Positions 16,619-24,547 of a DNA stretch of 45,956 nt are shown here, piece by piece (the first letter of the stretch is position 1; every line of letters starts with the position of its first letter). The translations under genes and the position numbers were made by a program. Under the pieces are notes generated by a model, which saw only the letters and a list, made by a program, of their open reading frames with translations, was not told the DNA's origin and made no database searches. Origin of the DNA: Cyanobacteria bacterium SZAS LIN-3 (GTDB lineage: Bacteria > Cyanobacteriota > Vampirovibrionia > Obscuribacterales > Obscuribacteraceae); the NCBI GenBank assembly GCA_018266215.1, contig JAFEAV010000052.1, positions 1 through 45,956 on the forward strand. The letters run 5' to 3'.

Positions 16619-16648
16619 GGCGACTCCAACCCAACCTGAGGGCCATGC

Positions 16649-17434
16649 ATGGACTCAATCAAGCGTGAAAAAGCAGTACTGGCGATGCTCGGTTTTTTCG
16701 TCGTCATCCTGTCGCTGGTACTGCTGGTGCCACCAATCTCTCAGTCGCTCGCCTACCATGACTTCGCCGACAGCCGCAGCCTCTGCGGTGTGAGCAATTT
16801 CGGCAACGTCGTCTCCAACGGGGCGATTCTCCTGGGCGGCCTGGCCGGTCTCTGCTTTATGTTTGGCCGCAAAGCCAGGCAGACGGCCGAGACCTTCGCT
16901 ACAGCCGCCGAGTGGTGGCCCTATCTCTTCGTCTTCATCGGTGCGACATCGATCGCCATCGGCTCCGCCTATTACCACTATCAGCCGGGCAACGAACGGC
17001 TGATCTGGGACCGGCTGCCGATGGCGGTGATGTTCATGGCGCTCTTCGGAGCGATCATCACCGAGCGCGTCTCGCTGGCCGCGGCTAAGATCTTCACCCC
17101 GGCACTGATCCTGCTCGGGGTGGCCAGCGTCGTCGGCTGGGCTTTGAGCGAGTATCGGGGAGCAGGGGATCTGCGCTTCTACGCCATCGTGCAGTTCTTC
17201 CCGATGGTGGCGACGCCGCTCATTCTCTGGCTCTTCCCGACACGCTATACTCGGCAGGCAGACCTGATCGGGTCGATGCTCTGGTACGTGCTGGCCAAGG
17301 TCTTCGAGATGTTTGACCTGCAGGTCTATATCGCCACGAGCGGTCTGGTCAGCGGTCACACTATCAAGCACGTGCTTTGCGGCGTGTCGATCTACTGGCT
17401 GGTGCGCATGCTGCAAAATCGTCGGCCTGTCTGA
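16649..17434 (+). CDS. CREST/alkaline-ceramidase-like seven-helix membrane protein
   Basis: The 261 residues form about seven hydrophobic helices. Residues typical of the CREST superfamily (alkaline ceramidases, PAQR, Per1, SID-1, TMEM8) are in place: S106 and H110 in GSAYYHYQP, D121 in LIWDRLPMA, and H237-x-x-x-H241 in SGHTIKHVLCG. In that superfamily these bind zinc and hydrolyse an amide bond in the bilayer, for example in ceramide. The true substrate here is unknown and sphingolipids are not assured in this organism. GAGGG lies before the ATG, and the gene starts 30 nt after the deaminase stop. It is the only membrane protein in the cluster. Confidence 0.75.
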   Translation: MDSIKREKAVLAMLGFFVVILSLVLLVPPISQSLAYHDFADSRSLCGVSNFGNVVSNGAILLGGLAGLCFMFGRKARQTAETFATAAEWWPYLFVFIGATSIAIGSAYYHYQPGNERLIWDRLPMAVMFMALFGAIITERVSLAAAKIFTPALILLGVASVVGWALSEYRGAGDLRFYAIVQFFPMVATPLILWLFPTRYTRQADLIGSMLWYVLAKVFEMFDLQVYIATSGLVSGHTIKHVLCGVSIYWLVRMLQNRRPV

Positions 17435-17470
17435 ACAAGAGGCAGCTCCGGCGCAAAAAGGAGTGCAAAA

Positions 17471-18058
17471 ATGAAAAACTTCAATCTGGTAAATGTGCTC
17501 GACACCGAGCTCACGTGTTATGCCGACGGAGTTTTTCCCGCCGGAGAAAAAAGTGAGATCATCGAGTTTGGCCTCACCACCGTCGATCTGCGCAGTCTGC
17601 AAATCGTGCGCACGATAAGCATTCCGGTGAGGCCGACGATGTCGACAGTGAGCGCCTTCTGCACTGAGCTGACGGGCTGGACCGCGGTTAAGCTGAACAA
17701 GCAGGGTGTCTCGTACGCCGAAGCTTGTCGCAGGCTCGCGTCCAAGCACGGCGGCGCAAACCGGCTCCTGGTCACCGACTCCAACGGGGACGTGACCACT
17801 GTCAGGGAGCAGTGCAAGCTGATGGGAGTCGAATATCCCTTCGGCGAAGACCATCTCAATGTCGCTTCGCTTTTCGCTATGAGCACGGCACAGCGCCAGA
17901 ATCTCGGCCTGGTCGGAATGCTCTCTAACCTGGGCATGGCTTTCGAGGGGCGGCAACACCGCGCCGACTGCGACAGCATGAACATCGCCCGGGTATTGAT
18001 CAGGCTCCTCGGCAGCGCCCGGGGAGGCCTGATTGCCGCCACGACTCCGGCCCAGTAA
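17471..18058 (+). CDS. DEDDh-type 3'-5' exonuclease (DnaQ/RNase T-like)
   Basis: At 195 residues it is close to a lone exonuclease domain. Exo I is D11-x-E13 (VLDTELTC), Exo III is H163-x-A-x-x-D168 (HRADCD), and an Exo II Asp is probably D103 or D107. The four acidic residues bind two Mg ions, so the protein should trim DNA or RNA 3' ends; DNA versus RNA cannot be decided. The order LDTE...EIIEFG resembles ERI-1-like RNA exonucleases. A strong AAGGAG precedes the ATG, 36 nt after the membrane-protein stop. No polymerase subunit is nearby. Confidence 0.82.
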   Translation: MKNFNLVNVLDTELTCYADGVFPAGEKSEIIEFGLTTVDLRSLQIVRTISIPVRPTMSTVSAFCTELTGWTAVKLNKQGVSYAEACRRLASKHGGANRLLVTDSNGDVTTVREQCKLMGVEYPFGEDHLNVASLFAMSTAQRQNLGLVGMLSNLGMAFEGRQHRADCDSMNIARVLIRLLGSARGGLIAATTPAQ

Positions 18059-18090
18059 AGCGCTGGAGTCGCTGGAATTGAATTGGAACC

Positions 18091-18111
18091 GGAACCGGGT
18101 CGCTCGGTTCC
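18091..18111 (+). terminator. Intergenic stem-loop before IstB-like gene
   Basis: GGAACCG (18091-18097) pairs perfectly with CGGTTCC (18105-18111) around a 7-nt loop. A second small stem TGCCGA/TCGGCA lies at 18132-18145, just ahead of the SD of the next gene. No U-tract. Confidence 0.45.
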
Positions 18112-18171
18112 CAAGGAAACAAGGTGAGACATGCCGAAATCGGCAGTCCCCTAAGCTTGAGAGGTGAGTAA

Positions 18172-18903
18172 ATGACTCACAGAACAGAATTTGTGAATGC
18201 CTACGCCTACTGCCATCTCGCCGGCGCCTCGCTGGAAGAAGTGGTCGATATCTCCGAAGCCGGCTTCATGGCCCGCGGCGAGAACGTCCTCTTCATCGGC
18301 GGTCCGGCCACCGGTAAGCTCCTTCTGGCGCGCGCATCGGCGCGGTCGGCGGAGTTGAACGGCAAGACCGTGGCATATCTCAATGCCCCCACCGACGCGC
18401 CCCACGATGCTCTGCTCGAGCCGCTCTTTCATGCCGGAAACGGCTGGACCGGCGGGCCTCGGGTGCATCGCAAGGCGCTGCTCGAAAGCGACCTGCTGGT
18501 CGTAGACGAGGCGGACCGCTGGCTGGAAGTCGCTCCGCTCGTCACCGTCATGCTGCTCTGCATGCGGGCCGAGCAGGGGCGGTCGACCATCCTCGTGGCC
18601 GACAGCGACAACTGGCATCGCATGCTTGACGAGGGACGCTTCTCGCAGGCACTGCAGTCCGACAATTACAGCGAATTTGAAGTGCTCAGCCAGTGCGGCG
18701 ATTCGGAGTGGCTGCGCTTCATCAAGCGCTCCTACGGTGCGCTCATGGCCCGGCGTGAGCTTTTCGCTTCACTCGGTCTCGACGTCATCGCCACGGCACC
18801 GCATCTGCAGCGCGCACCATCGCGTTTCGGACGGCACTTCGGCTGGCACGTCGTCACCGTGAGCGATCATTCCCGGCTGCGCTTTTTCCGTTCGCAGTTC
18901 TGA
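18172..18903 (+). CDS. IstB/DnaC-like AAA+ ATPase with altered Walker A
   Basis: The protein has 243 residues. RGENVLFIGGPATGK (35-49) is the IstB/DnaC P-loop context, but the Ser/Thr that follows Lys49 and coordinates Mg is Leu50. Walker B is clear (LLVVDEAD, about 108-115). The sensor strand STILVADSDNW and the later GLDVIATAP region fit the AAA+ core. IstB-type proteins load transposase or helicase onto DNA, but no IstA transposase, inverted repeats or replication genes are present, so this is not an IS21 element. With Walker A altered, ATP may be bound but poorly hydrolysed. GAGGTGA lies just before the ATG. Last gene of the cluster; a long hairpin follows. Confidence 0.78.
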   Translation: MTHRTEFVNAYAYCHLAGASLEEVVDISEAGFMARGENVLFIGGPATGKLLLARASARSAELNGKTVAYLNAPTDAPHDALLEPLFHAGNGWTGGPRVHRKALLESDLLVVDEADRWLEVAPLVTVMLLCMRAEQGRSTILVADSDNWHRMLDEGRFSQALQSDNYSEFEVLSQCGDSEWLRFIKRSYGALMARRELFASLGLDVIATAPHLQRAPSRFGRHFGWHVVTVSDHSRLRFFRSQF

Positions 18904-18972
18904 TGTTCTGTTGACCAGGGCGGGAGCAATGTAGTGGCGCAGCCTCTACTCTCCCGCCTTCTCTCGAAATGA

Positions 18973-19011
18973 ACGGTGCCCGACCATCACTATAATGATG
19001 TCGGGCACCGT
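18973..19011 (+). terminator. Long hairpin ending the GC-rich cluster
   Basis: The arms 18973-18989 and 18996-19011 pair over 16 bp with one bulged base around a 6-nt loop. It lies 70 nt after the stop of the IstB-like gene. There is no clean U-tract, but it is the strongest stem in the 243-bp gap and marks the end of the cluster. Confidence 0.6.
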
Positions 19012-19146
19012 ACCTTCGAGCTTCTGACCATCTTCTTTCTGGGGTATAACACTATAGAAAGTAGTATGATTTATGTTCTGCTCCCATGCTTTCACCGTCC
19101 TGTCACTTTTACTCTTTAAATTAGGGACAACGAGCGGAGAATCAGC

Positions 19147-19965
19147 ATGTCGCACCATAATCATCATTTTGAAGATCATTGTCGTCCCGAGCCCCATCAT
19201 GATCATCATTCGGCGCCGCCGATTTTCATTGATCACTGCAATCGGGGTAACCAGCACGTTTTCAATCACTGTCGAGAGAGATTTTCGCATCATAATAATG
19301 GTCTGCCCTCGGTTGTCGTAATAATCAATAGCGAACCCGAGCGCTACTGTCCCCCGCCTGTCATGCGGGTTGAGCCCTGGCGCTGTGAGCCGCCTCCCGT
19401 AATCGCACGCTGCGAGCGGCCGCTGCCTGATTCTTCGTTTTTCGTGCGCAATCCCAACACGAATTATGATTATGATTCCAACGACTTTATCCCCGATGAG
19501 GCGGCTCTGCCGCAGGGCGAGCCTATCATTGTGCGCTCCGGTGAGCAGTTGACCTTGCAGCAACGTGAAAACTGCGCCCGCATCGCCGAGGAAGAAGCGA
19601 AGTACAATGCGCTCTGGGGCCCGGAAAACAGCGCCGGATATCGTCCGGGGCAGGAAGATGAATCTCCCCGGGAAGCTGCATCCGCCTCTGCACCACCAGT
19701 TTTGGAAGCTCCACCCGTCGCGGAAGCACCGCTGGATGCCAGGGCTGAGGCCGCCAGACAGCGTGAACTGGAACTGGACGCCCAGTGGGGACCGGAGCAC
19801 AGTGCCGGCTATGATCCCAACGACAATGCTCCCCGTCCTGAGCCCCCCCGCGACTCGGTCTCCGAGGGCGATTATGCTCCGCCTCAGCTCACTATTGAAG
19901 ATACCGCGGCCATGGCGCGCGACATCGCCGAGCATGTACCCCTGGGCACAGCAGACAACTTCTAA
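19147..19965 (+). CDS. His-rich N-terminus protein with internal WGPE repeat
   Basis: A 272-residue protein of unknown family. Residues 1-48 are very rich in His with Asp, Cys and Asn (MSHHNHHFEDHCRPEPHHDH), a likely metal-binding segment. A Pro/Cys stretch follows (about 64-92), then a charged, low-complexity region with a repeat: LWGPENSAGYRPG (about 156-168) and QWGPEHSAGYDPN (about 213-225), each after a Glu/Ala-rich helix. No signal peptide or membrane helix is seen. SD GGAG is 7-8 nt before the ATG. The long minus frame over this region is an antisense artefact. It may bind Ni, Zn or Cu, but that rests on composition alone. Confidence 0.65.
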   Translation: MSHHNHHFEDHCRPEPHHDHHSAPPIFIDHCNRGNQHVFNHCRERFSHHNNGLPSVVVIINSEPERYCPPPVMRVEPWRCEPPPVIARCERPLPDSSFFVRNPNTNYDYDSNDFIPDEAALPQGEPIIVRSGEQLTLQQRENCARIAEEEAKYNALWGPENSAGYRPGQEDESPREAASASAPPVLEAPPVAEAPLDARAEAARQRELELDAQWGPEHSAGYDPNDNAPRPEPPRDSVSEGDYAPPQLTIEDTAAMARDIAEHVPLGTADNF

Positions 19966-20034
19966 TATTGTGCTTGCGGGCCTTTGCGGCTTTTGACCGG
20001 CGGCGCGGCTGTGGCTCTGGGCTACAATGGCTTT

Positions 20035-20649
20035 ATGCCGCAGACAGAGGGATACGCCAGTCGAGTGAACACGCGAGCGAGCAGTCGGGCTTTCATTTTG
20101 CTCTTTGCTCTCGCTCTTGTGCTGATCGTGTGTGCAATCGGCACGGTTGCCTGGCGTTGCATCGACTCGCTGGACAAGCACAGTGATCGCATCAAAGCGA
20201 TTACTTCCACGCAGCACGCTGTCGCAGTCAACATAACCAATTCGGAACTGGCACAACAGCTTGATCAGCGTGTTATGGAAGGCAATATGGATCCCGAGGT
20301 GGCCCTGCAGCAGCCGACGGCGCATGGGTCGGAAGTTACTTATAATCGCGGTCTTGTGAATATCGAGAAGAGGGATTTTTCCGAGGCCGCTTCCGACTTT
20401 ACCAGGACTCTGGCGATGATTCCGGTAGAGGCGGTGACAAAACATGCCTGGCATGTGGGCGCGGATCGCCTTGATAAAAGGCTTTATCTGGCCAGCACGT
20501 ACGAGCAACGCGCCCGTTGTTACATGGAGTCGAGGCATTACCGTGAAGCGCTGGCGGACTTGAACGCGGCCATTAAACTGCGCCCCGAATATCAAAACAA
20601 TTACCGCAATCGAGCAAAAGTCGAGCAGTTGCTGCGTCGGGGCTTTTAA
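20035..20649 (+). CDS. Membrane-anchored TPR protein
   Basis: I chose ATG 20035 (204 residues) over the TTG at 19984. A single TM helix at about residues 22-42 leaves the C-terminus outside the cytoplasm by the positive-inside rule. Two or three TPR-like helical pairs follow (about 100-200), with YNRGLVNIEKRDFSEAASDF and ARCYMESRHYREALADLNA as the clearest. TPR domains mediate protein contacts, and no enzymatic motif is seen. It lies 69 nt after the His-rich protein gene and 78 nt before the LysM gene on the same strand. Confidence 0.7.
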   Translation: MPQTEGYASRVNTRASSRAFILLFALALVLIVCAIGTVAWRCIDSLDKHSDRIKAITSTQHAVAVNITNSELAQQLDQRVMEGNMDPEVALQQPTAHGSEVTYNRGLVNIEKRDFSEAASDFTRTLAMIPVEAVTKHAWHVGADRLDKRLYLASTYEQRARCYMESRHYREALADLNAAIKLRPEYQNNYRNRAKVEQLLRRGF

Positions 20650-20727
20650 TTGCTCCGACCATGATTTGACCGACTTTGTCTCCCATAATGCCATCCTCAC
20701 CCCGCATTTTTCTTGAGGACCGGCGTT

Positions 20728-21354
20728 ATGCATCAATTTAGAGAAGAACTTGCTCAGAACAGTGGTACCCGCGAATTCGAACCGCGCGAGCCTGTGGCCC
20801 AGGGTATCGATCCTCGTGACTATCAAGAGCGTCAGCAACCTCATGGTCTCAATATGCGTCAGTTTGAGCCCCGCCAGACTAACGGCGAGATGTATTACCG
20901 GCTGCCCGAGAGCAGGTTTGAACCGCGTTCAGCTGTAATGGAAGAAAGTCGCCCTCTGGAAAAAGCCGCTGCACCAGCCAAGAGTGACGGTGACGGCTGG
21001 ATTCCGGCGGTTACCATCGGCGCCGACGGCGGTAAAAAATATTCCCACTGGGCTGTGGAAGTGCTCGACGCCAAACAGTACACGGTGAAGGAAGGCGAAG
21101 ACCTCTACACCATTGCTCGTCGCTCCCTGGGCGTGACCGGTCATCCCGATGCCACCAAGGCTGAAATAAAAGCTGAGATGAAGCGCATCGCTGATCTTAA
21201 CCAGGATGGTGCCCCGGGCTTGCTCAAGCATCATGGCAAAATCAAAAACGGTCTCACCCTGCGCCTGGCTGCTCCAGTGCGTGAAAGGCCGACCGACAGT
21301 GCCTCCCGCGACGTTTTGCCCCAGGTGCAATTGGATTGCGACGAAAACTATTAG
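20728..21354 (+). CDS. LysM-domain protein with FEPR repeats
   Basis: Start ATG 20728 (208 residues) is preceded by GAGG; a TTG start 15 nt upstream is less likely. The N-terminal 75 residues are disordered and contain three FEPR units (REFEPREP, RQFEPRQT, SRFEPRSA). A LysM domain occupies about 112-165 (QYTVKEGEDLYTIARRSLG, then MKRIADLNQD and LKHHGKIKNGLTLRL). It carries a longer insert than usual between its helices, as does the LysM domain at 31875-32927. LysM binds N-acetylglucosamine polymers such as peptidoglycan. No signal peptide is seen, so export would need another route. Its TAG overlaps the TAA of the opposite response-regulator gene. Confidence 0.8.
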   Translation: MHQFREELAQNSGTREFEPREPVAQGIDPRDYQERQQPHGLNMRQFEPRQTNGEMYYRLPESRFEPRSAVMEESRPLEKAAAPAKSDGDGWIPAVTIGADGGKKYSHWAVEVLDAKQYTVKEGEDLYTIARRSLGVTGHPDATKAEIKAEMKRIADLNQDGAPGLLKHHGKIKNGLTLRLAAPVRERPTDSASRDVLPQVQLDCDENY

Positions 21355-22064
21355 CCGGGCGTCTCGCCTGAGCTGGAATGTGTGCCCGGTCCCTCGGCAA
21401 ACAGACCGTAGCCCCGGCCGTGGACGTTGCGGATAACTGATGTATCGCTGTCGCCGTCAATACTGTTGCGCAGTCTTTTCAGACAGGAGCGCAGAGCTTC
21501 CGTCGTGGCGTCCGATTCGTTGGGCCAGACCTGATCAAGCAGCTGCTGCGGTTGAAAGAGCCTGCCCGGGTTGCGCATTAGAAATTCCAGAAGGAGCAGT
21601 TCTTTCGGGCGCAGGATGATTTTGGCACCGGATTTGGTGACATCACCGGTGCGCGGATCGAGCTGCAGCTCGCCGACCTTGAGAATGTCTTCCTGAAGCA
21701 CTACCGGTCGCCGCAGCAGGGCTTTGATTCTGGAAGTCAGTTCGCGGCCGTGGAATGGTTTGGTCAAATAGTCATCGGCGCCGGTGTCAAAACCCTGGAT
21801 CTTGTCTTCTATCTCTCGCTTGCCGGTGAGCATCAAAATCGGTGCCCTGCCCCCGGAAGCGCGGTATTGATTGAGGACTTCCAGGCCTTCCATGCCCGGC
21901 AATTGCCAGTCGAGTATAGTCAGGTCGTAATGATAGGTCTTGAGGCGGCTGAGAGCCTCTATGCCGTCTTCCACCCATTCACAGGTGTAGTTTTCGTGCG
22001 TCAGCCAGCGGGTTACCACTTTCGCCAGTTCAATATCGTCTTCGACTAAAAGAATCTTGGTCAA
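21351..22064 (-). CDS. OmpR/PhoB-family response regulator
   Basis: A 237-residue protein: receiver domain with acidic residues E8/D9/D10, phospho-acceptor D52 (ILDWQLPG), switch T80, K102 in LTKPF; winged-helix domain about 128-225 (ILRPKELLLLEFLMRNPG, EALRSCLKRLRNSI, VHGRGYGL). It starts 41 nt downstream of the histidine kinase stop on the same strand, so the two form a two-component pair controlling transcription. The C-terminal 15 residues are Ser/Gly-rich and dispensable-looking. Tail-to-tail overlap with the LysM gene by 3 nt. Confidence 0.95.
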   Translation of the reverse strand: MTKILLVEDDIELAKVVTRWLTHENYTCEWVEDGIEALSRLKTYHYDLTILDWQLPGMEGLEVLNQYRASGGRAPILMLTGKREIEDKIQGFDTGADDYLTKPFHGRELTSRIKALLRRPVVLQEDILKVGELQLDPRTGDVTKSGAKIILRPKELLLLEFLMRNPGRLFQPQQLLDQVWPNESDATTEALRSCLKRLRNSIDGDSDTSVIRNVHGRGYGLFAEGPGTHSSSGETPG

Positions 22065-22105
22065 CCTGTTCTCCGCCTTCTCACCAAAAACTCCGCGTAG
22101 ATAGT

Positions 22106-23950
22106 TTACCCAATGGCCGTGGTCTTGGCTTCCTGTTCCAATCTCATGAAAACATTGCTGCTGACCGGCAGGGTGAACCAGAAGCTACTTCCCTTGCCCT
22201 CGGTCGATTGCACCCCAATTTCTCCCCGGTGCCGTTCGACAATCGCCTTGCAAATAGCCAGACCCAGTCCGGCTCCTTTCATCTGGTACTGGTCTTCGGG
22301 CATAACCTGGCGGAAACGTTCAAAAATTTGCACACGCATAGCCTCCGGTATGCCCCGTCCCTGATCGCTTATAGCTACCTGGACAGAATCACCGTTGCGT
22401 TTGGCGCTGACTGTGACGGTGGAATTTCTGGGTGAAAATTTCAGGGCGTTGGAGACCAGGTTGATAACCACCTGGATGATGCGCTCTTCGTCGAAATAGG
22501 CCTCCAGATCCTGATTTACCTCAAGATTGAGGATGATTTTCTTCTGTCTGGCCAGTGGTTCGACCGAGCCGACCGCCTCGCGCAGGGGGCGATAGAGATT
22601 GTCCTGGCGGGCCAGGAGCTCAAACTGACCTGATTCCAGTTTTTCCAGGTCGAGCAGGTTGTTGACCAGGGCGAGCAATCTGCTGGCGCTGTTCTGGGCA
22701 ATGGTCAGACCTTCCAGGCCCTCCGACGAGAGTCCCTTGCGGGCTTCGGCTTCTTCCCTGGTCATGGACAGAATCATCTGGATTGAACTCAGCGGCGTGC
22801 GCAGATCGTGGCTTATCATGGCGACGAAGTCGCGACGCATTTGCTCGATCAGCTTGCGCTGGGTGACATCGAGGATGACGCAGTAGAGCGAATCTCCGCC
22901 GGCGGAAGCGGTCGTTGCCCATTCGGTATCGATAATGGTGCCATCGGCGCATTTCATTTTTGCGTCAAAGCGGCGCTCGCTGTCGTTGTCGGCCTCGAAG
23001 GCTTTTTCCAGTCTGGTGCCGATGCGTTCCTGCTCCGGGGCGGCGATCAGGTCCAGCACCCGGTGGCCGATAAGCTCTTGCGGATCAATGCGCAATATTT
23101 TTTGTGCGGACAAATTGATGTCGCTGATGCGCAGATTGCTGTCGATGGAACAGATCAGTTCTGCGGCATTATCCAGCAGTGCGCGTTCTTTTTCGCGCAG
23201 GCTGGCCAGATCTTCATACATCTGATGATAAAGGCGGTCGATTCGGGTCAGCTCGTCATCGCCGCTCAGTAAGCCCAGCGGCGGCTTGCCGGCGCCGATG
23301 CGGTTTGTGTTGTCCATGATGATTTGCAAGCGATCCGATGTACTGCGGTTGAAAAACAGGGCCAGACCCAGGGCGGTCAAACAGCTCAAAATTACTGAAG
23401 CGTAAAGGGCCAGGGTGATGGCCTTTTCGTTTGTTTCCATAGCCAGTTCTCGTTCGCCTTGCAGTTTTTTCTGCTGCAAGAAGAGATCATCGGTAAGCAC
23501 CATGATTTCATCGATATGCGCCTGCATCAGCATCCATTCTTTGGCTGCCTGCATTTTGTCGCCCTGTGCGTAGTGGGCATTGACTGAGGCAATATCTGTG
23601 GCGACGCCGCGCAGTAGTCCGACAATTTTGGTGTAGAGAGAGGCTTCTTCAGGGTTTTCCGAAGCCAGTTCCTCCACTTTGTTGATGGCGGTGGAGGCTT
23701 TGTGCGCTAATAAGTCGATTTTGCGCGAGATTTTGATCATCCCGCCCACTTTGGCCAGATAAAGCAATTGCATGCGCTCGATATGGGCTGTCAGAGCGGT
23801 GTTCATCAGACCCATCAGTTCGGTTTCATGCTCGGCTTTGCGTCGGTCGGCGCGCGCCTGGCTGAGGAGTGCGGCCAGTACACCGACGCTTACCAGTTCA
23901 AAAACGACCGGCAGGGTAACTAGTAAAAGTACTTTGCGAGAAAGGCGAAT
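22106..23950 (-). CDS. Membrane sensor histidine kinase, probable AUU start
   Basis: From the first ATG (23815) the protein would lack its first TM helix. The same frame stays open to a stop at 24038, and from an ATT at 23948-23950 it encodes a normal sensor N-terminus (MRLSRKVLLLVTLPVVFELV and on). No ATG, GTG or TTG occurs in this extension. AAGGG lies 7 nt before the ATT, so an AUU start is the best reading (614 residues). Order: TM1 about 6-28, four-helix-type extracytoplasmic domain about 30-175, TM2 about 177-200, HAMP-like linker, PAS about 255-370, HisKA with H381 (ISHDLRTPLSS), HATPase with NLVSNALKF, DQGRGIP and GAGLGLAICK. The downstream regulator is its likely target; the signal is unknown. 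Confidence 0.88.
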   Translation of the reverse strand: MRLSRKVLLLVTLPVVFELVSVGVLAALLSQARADRRKAEHETELMGLMNTALTAHIERMQLLYLAKVGGMIKISRKIDLLAHKASTAINKVEELASENPEEASLYTKIVGLLRGVATDIASVNAHYAQGDKMQAAKEWMLMQAHIDEIMVLTDDLFLQQKKLQGERELAMETNEKAITLALYASVILSCLTALGLALFFNRSTSDRLQIIMDNTNRIGAGKPPLGLLSGDDELTRIDRLYHQMYEDLASLREKERALLDNAAELICSIDSNLRISDINLSAQKILRIDPQELIGHRVLDLIAAPEQERIGTRLEKAFEADNDSERRFDAKMKCADGTIIDTEWATTASAGGDSLYCVILDVTQRKLIEQMRRDFVAMISHDLRTPLSSIQMILSMTREEAEARKGLSSEGLEGLTIAQNSASRLLALVNNLLDLEKLESGQFELLARQDNLYRPLREAVGSVEPLARQKKIILNLEVNQDLEAYFDEERIIQVVINLVSNALKFSPRNSTVTVSAKRNGDSVQVAISDQGRGIPEAMRVQIFERFRQVMPEDQYQMKGAGLGLAICKAIVERHRGEIGVQSTEGKGSSFWFTLPVSSNVFMRLEQEAKTTAIG

Positions 23951-24095
23951 GGTCAGACCCTTATAAATGTCCCGGACTATGTTATCAGAGCCGGGTGGCT
24001 GATTTTTGGACTTGCTTCTCCGATGTTCACGTCTTTTTTATGTCTCCGGGCTTAATCTCGACGGACAAGCCACCTCCGACCCGGGGAAAAACTAG
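23951..24095. promoter_or_regulatory. Divergent promoter region with SD for the AUU start
   Basis: This 145-bp gap separates the histidine kinase (minus) and a small plus-strand gene. The AAGGG ribosome site (minus strand, plus 23958-23962) decides the non-standard kinase start. An SD-like GGGGA precedes the plus-strand ATG at 24096. No firm -35/-10 elements were identified. Confidence 0.4.
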
Positions 24096-24428
24096 ATGCC
24101 CGACGAAATTTGTCCTGCGCGTCAATTAGACGATATCGGTAACGCTCTTCATGCCGGCCAGAGAGAGGTGGCGCGCAATCTGATTGATGACTGCACTCTG
24201 CGCCTCTTTGCCAACAGTGAATACGCCGCAGTGGCGCAAAAGACCCCCGAGGACGAATCGGCTCTGAAGCAGAGCTTCGCCAGGGTGGCGGCCGATGAGC
24301 AGAAGCTCTGGCAAAAAATGTCGGAATCCGCACAGTCCAAGGGTGAAGGTGGTCTCTGCAAAATGACTATTGTGCTGGGCCAGGACATCGGCCCCTATGT
24401 GCGGCTGGATGGAGACGCCTGCGAGTAG
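24096..24428 (+). CDS. Small hypothetical cytosolic protein
   Basis: The protein has 110 residues, is mostly helical and acidic, with no signal peptide or membrane segment. Its N-terminal half (RQLDDIGNALHAGQREVARN) reads like a helix-turn-helix repeat of TPR style. Three Cys are scattered. GGGGA is 9-10 nt before the ATG. It lies 119 nt upstream of the Ser/Thr kinase on the same strand. No family recognised; the minus-strand frame over the same bases is less protein-like. Confidence 0.5.
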   Translation: MPDEICPARQLDDIGNALHAGQREVARNLIDDCTLRLFANSEYAAVAQKTPEDESALKQSFARVAADEQKLWQKMSESAQSKGEGGLCKMTIVLGQDIGPYVRLDGDACE

Positions 24429-24547
24429 CGTGCGGGCAGCGGTCATCTAAATTGTTGCTTGCCAAGTGTTCATAGTTCAGCGCGGGCGGCTAATATGCTC
24501 CTATCTCTATAGATAAGAGCTGATGCAAGTCGGCAAAAGCGAAGACG

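Noticed and set aside
16655..17959. 434-residue minus-strand frame over the CREST and exonuclease genes
   Set aside because: It spans two plus-strand genes with catalytic motifs and its product lacks any fold signature.
18172..18903. IS21-type insertion sequence suggested by the IstB-like ATPase
   Set aside because: No IstA transposase, terminal inverted repeats or target duplication are visible, and the P-loop is altered.
4370..18903. A prophage spanning both GC-rich clusters
   Set aside because: No capsid, portal, terminase, tail, integrase or att-like repeats; ordinary chromosomal genes lie between the clusters.
18946..20844. 632-residue minus-strand open frame
   Set aside because: It runs antisense through three plus-strand genes with better starts, domains (TPR, LysM start) and SD sites. 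Its own product has no recognisable domain and crosses gene boundaries.
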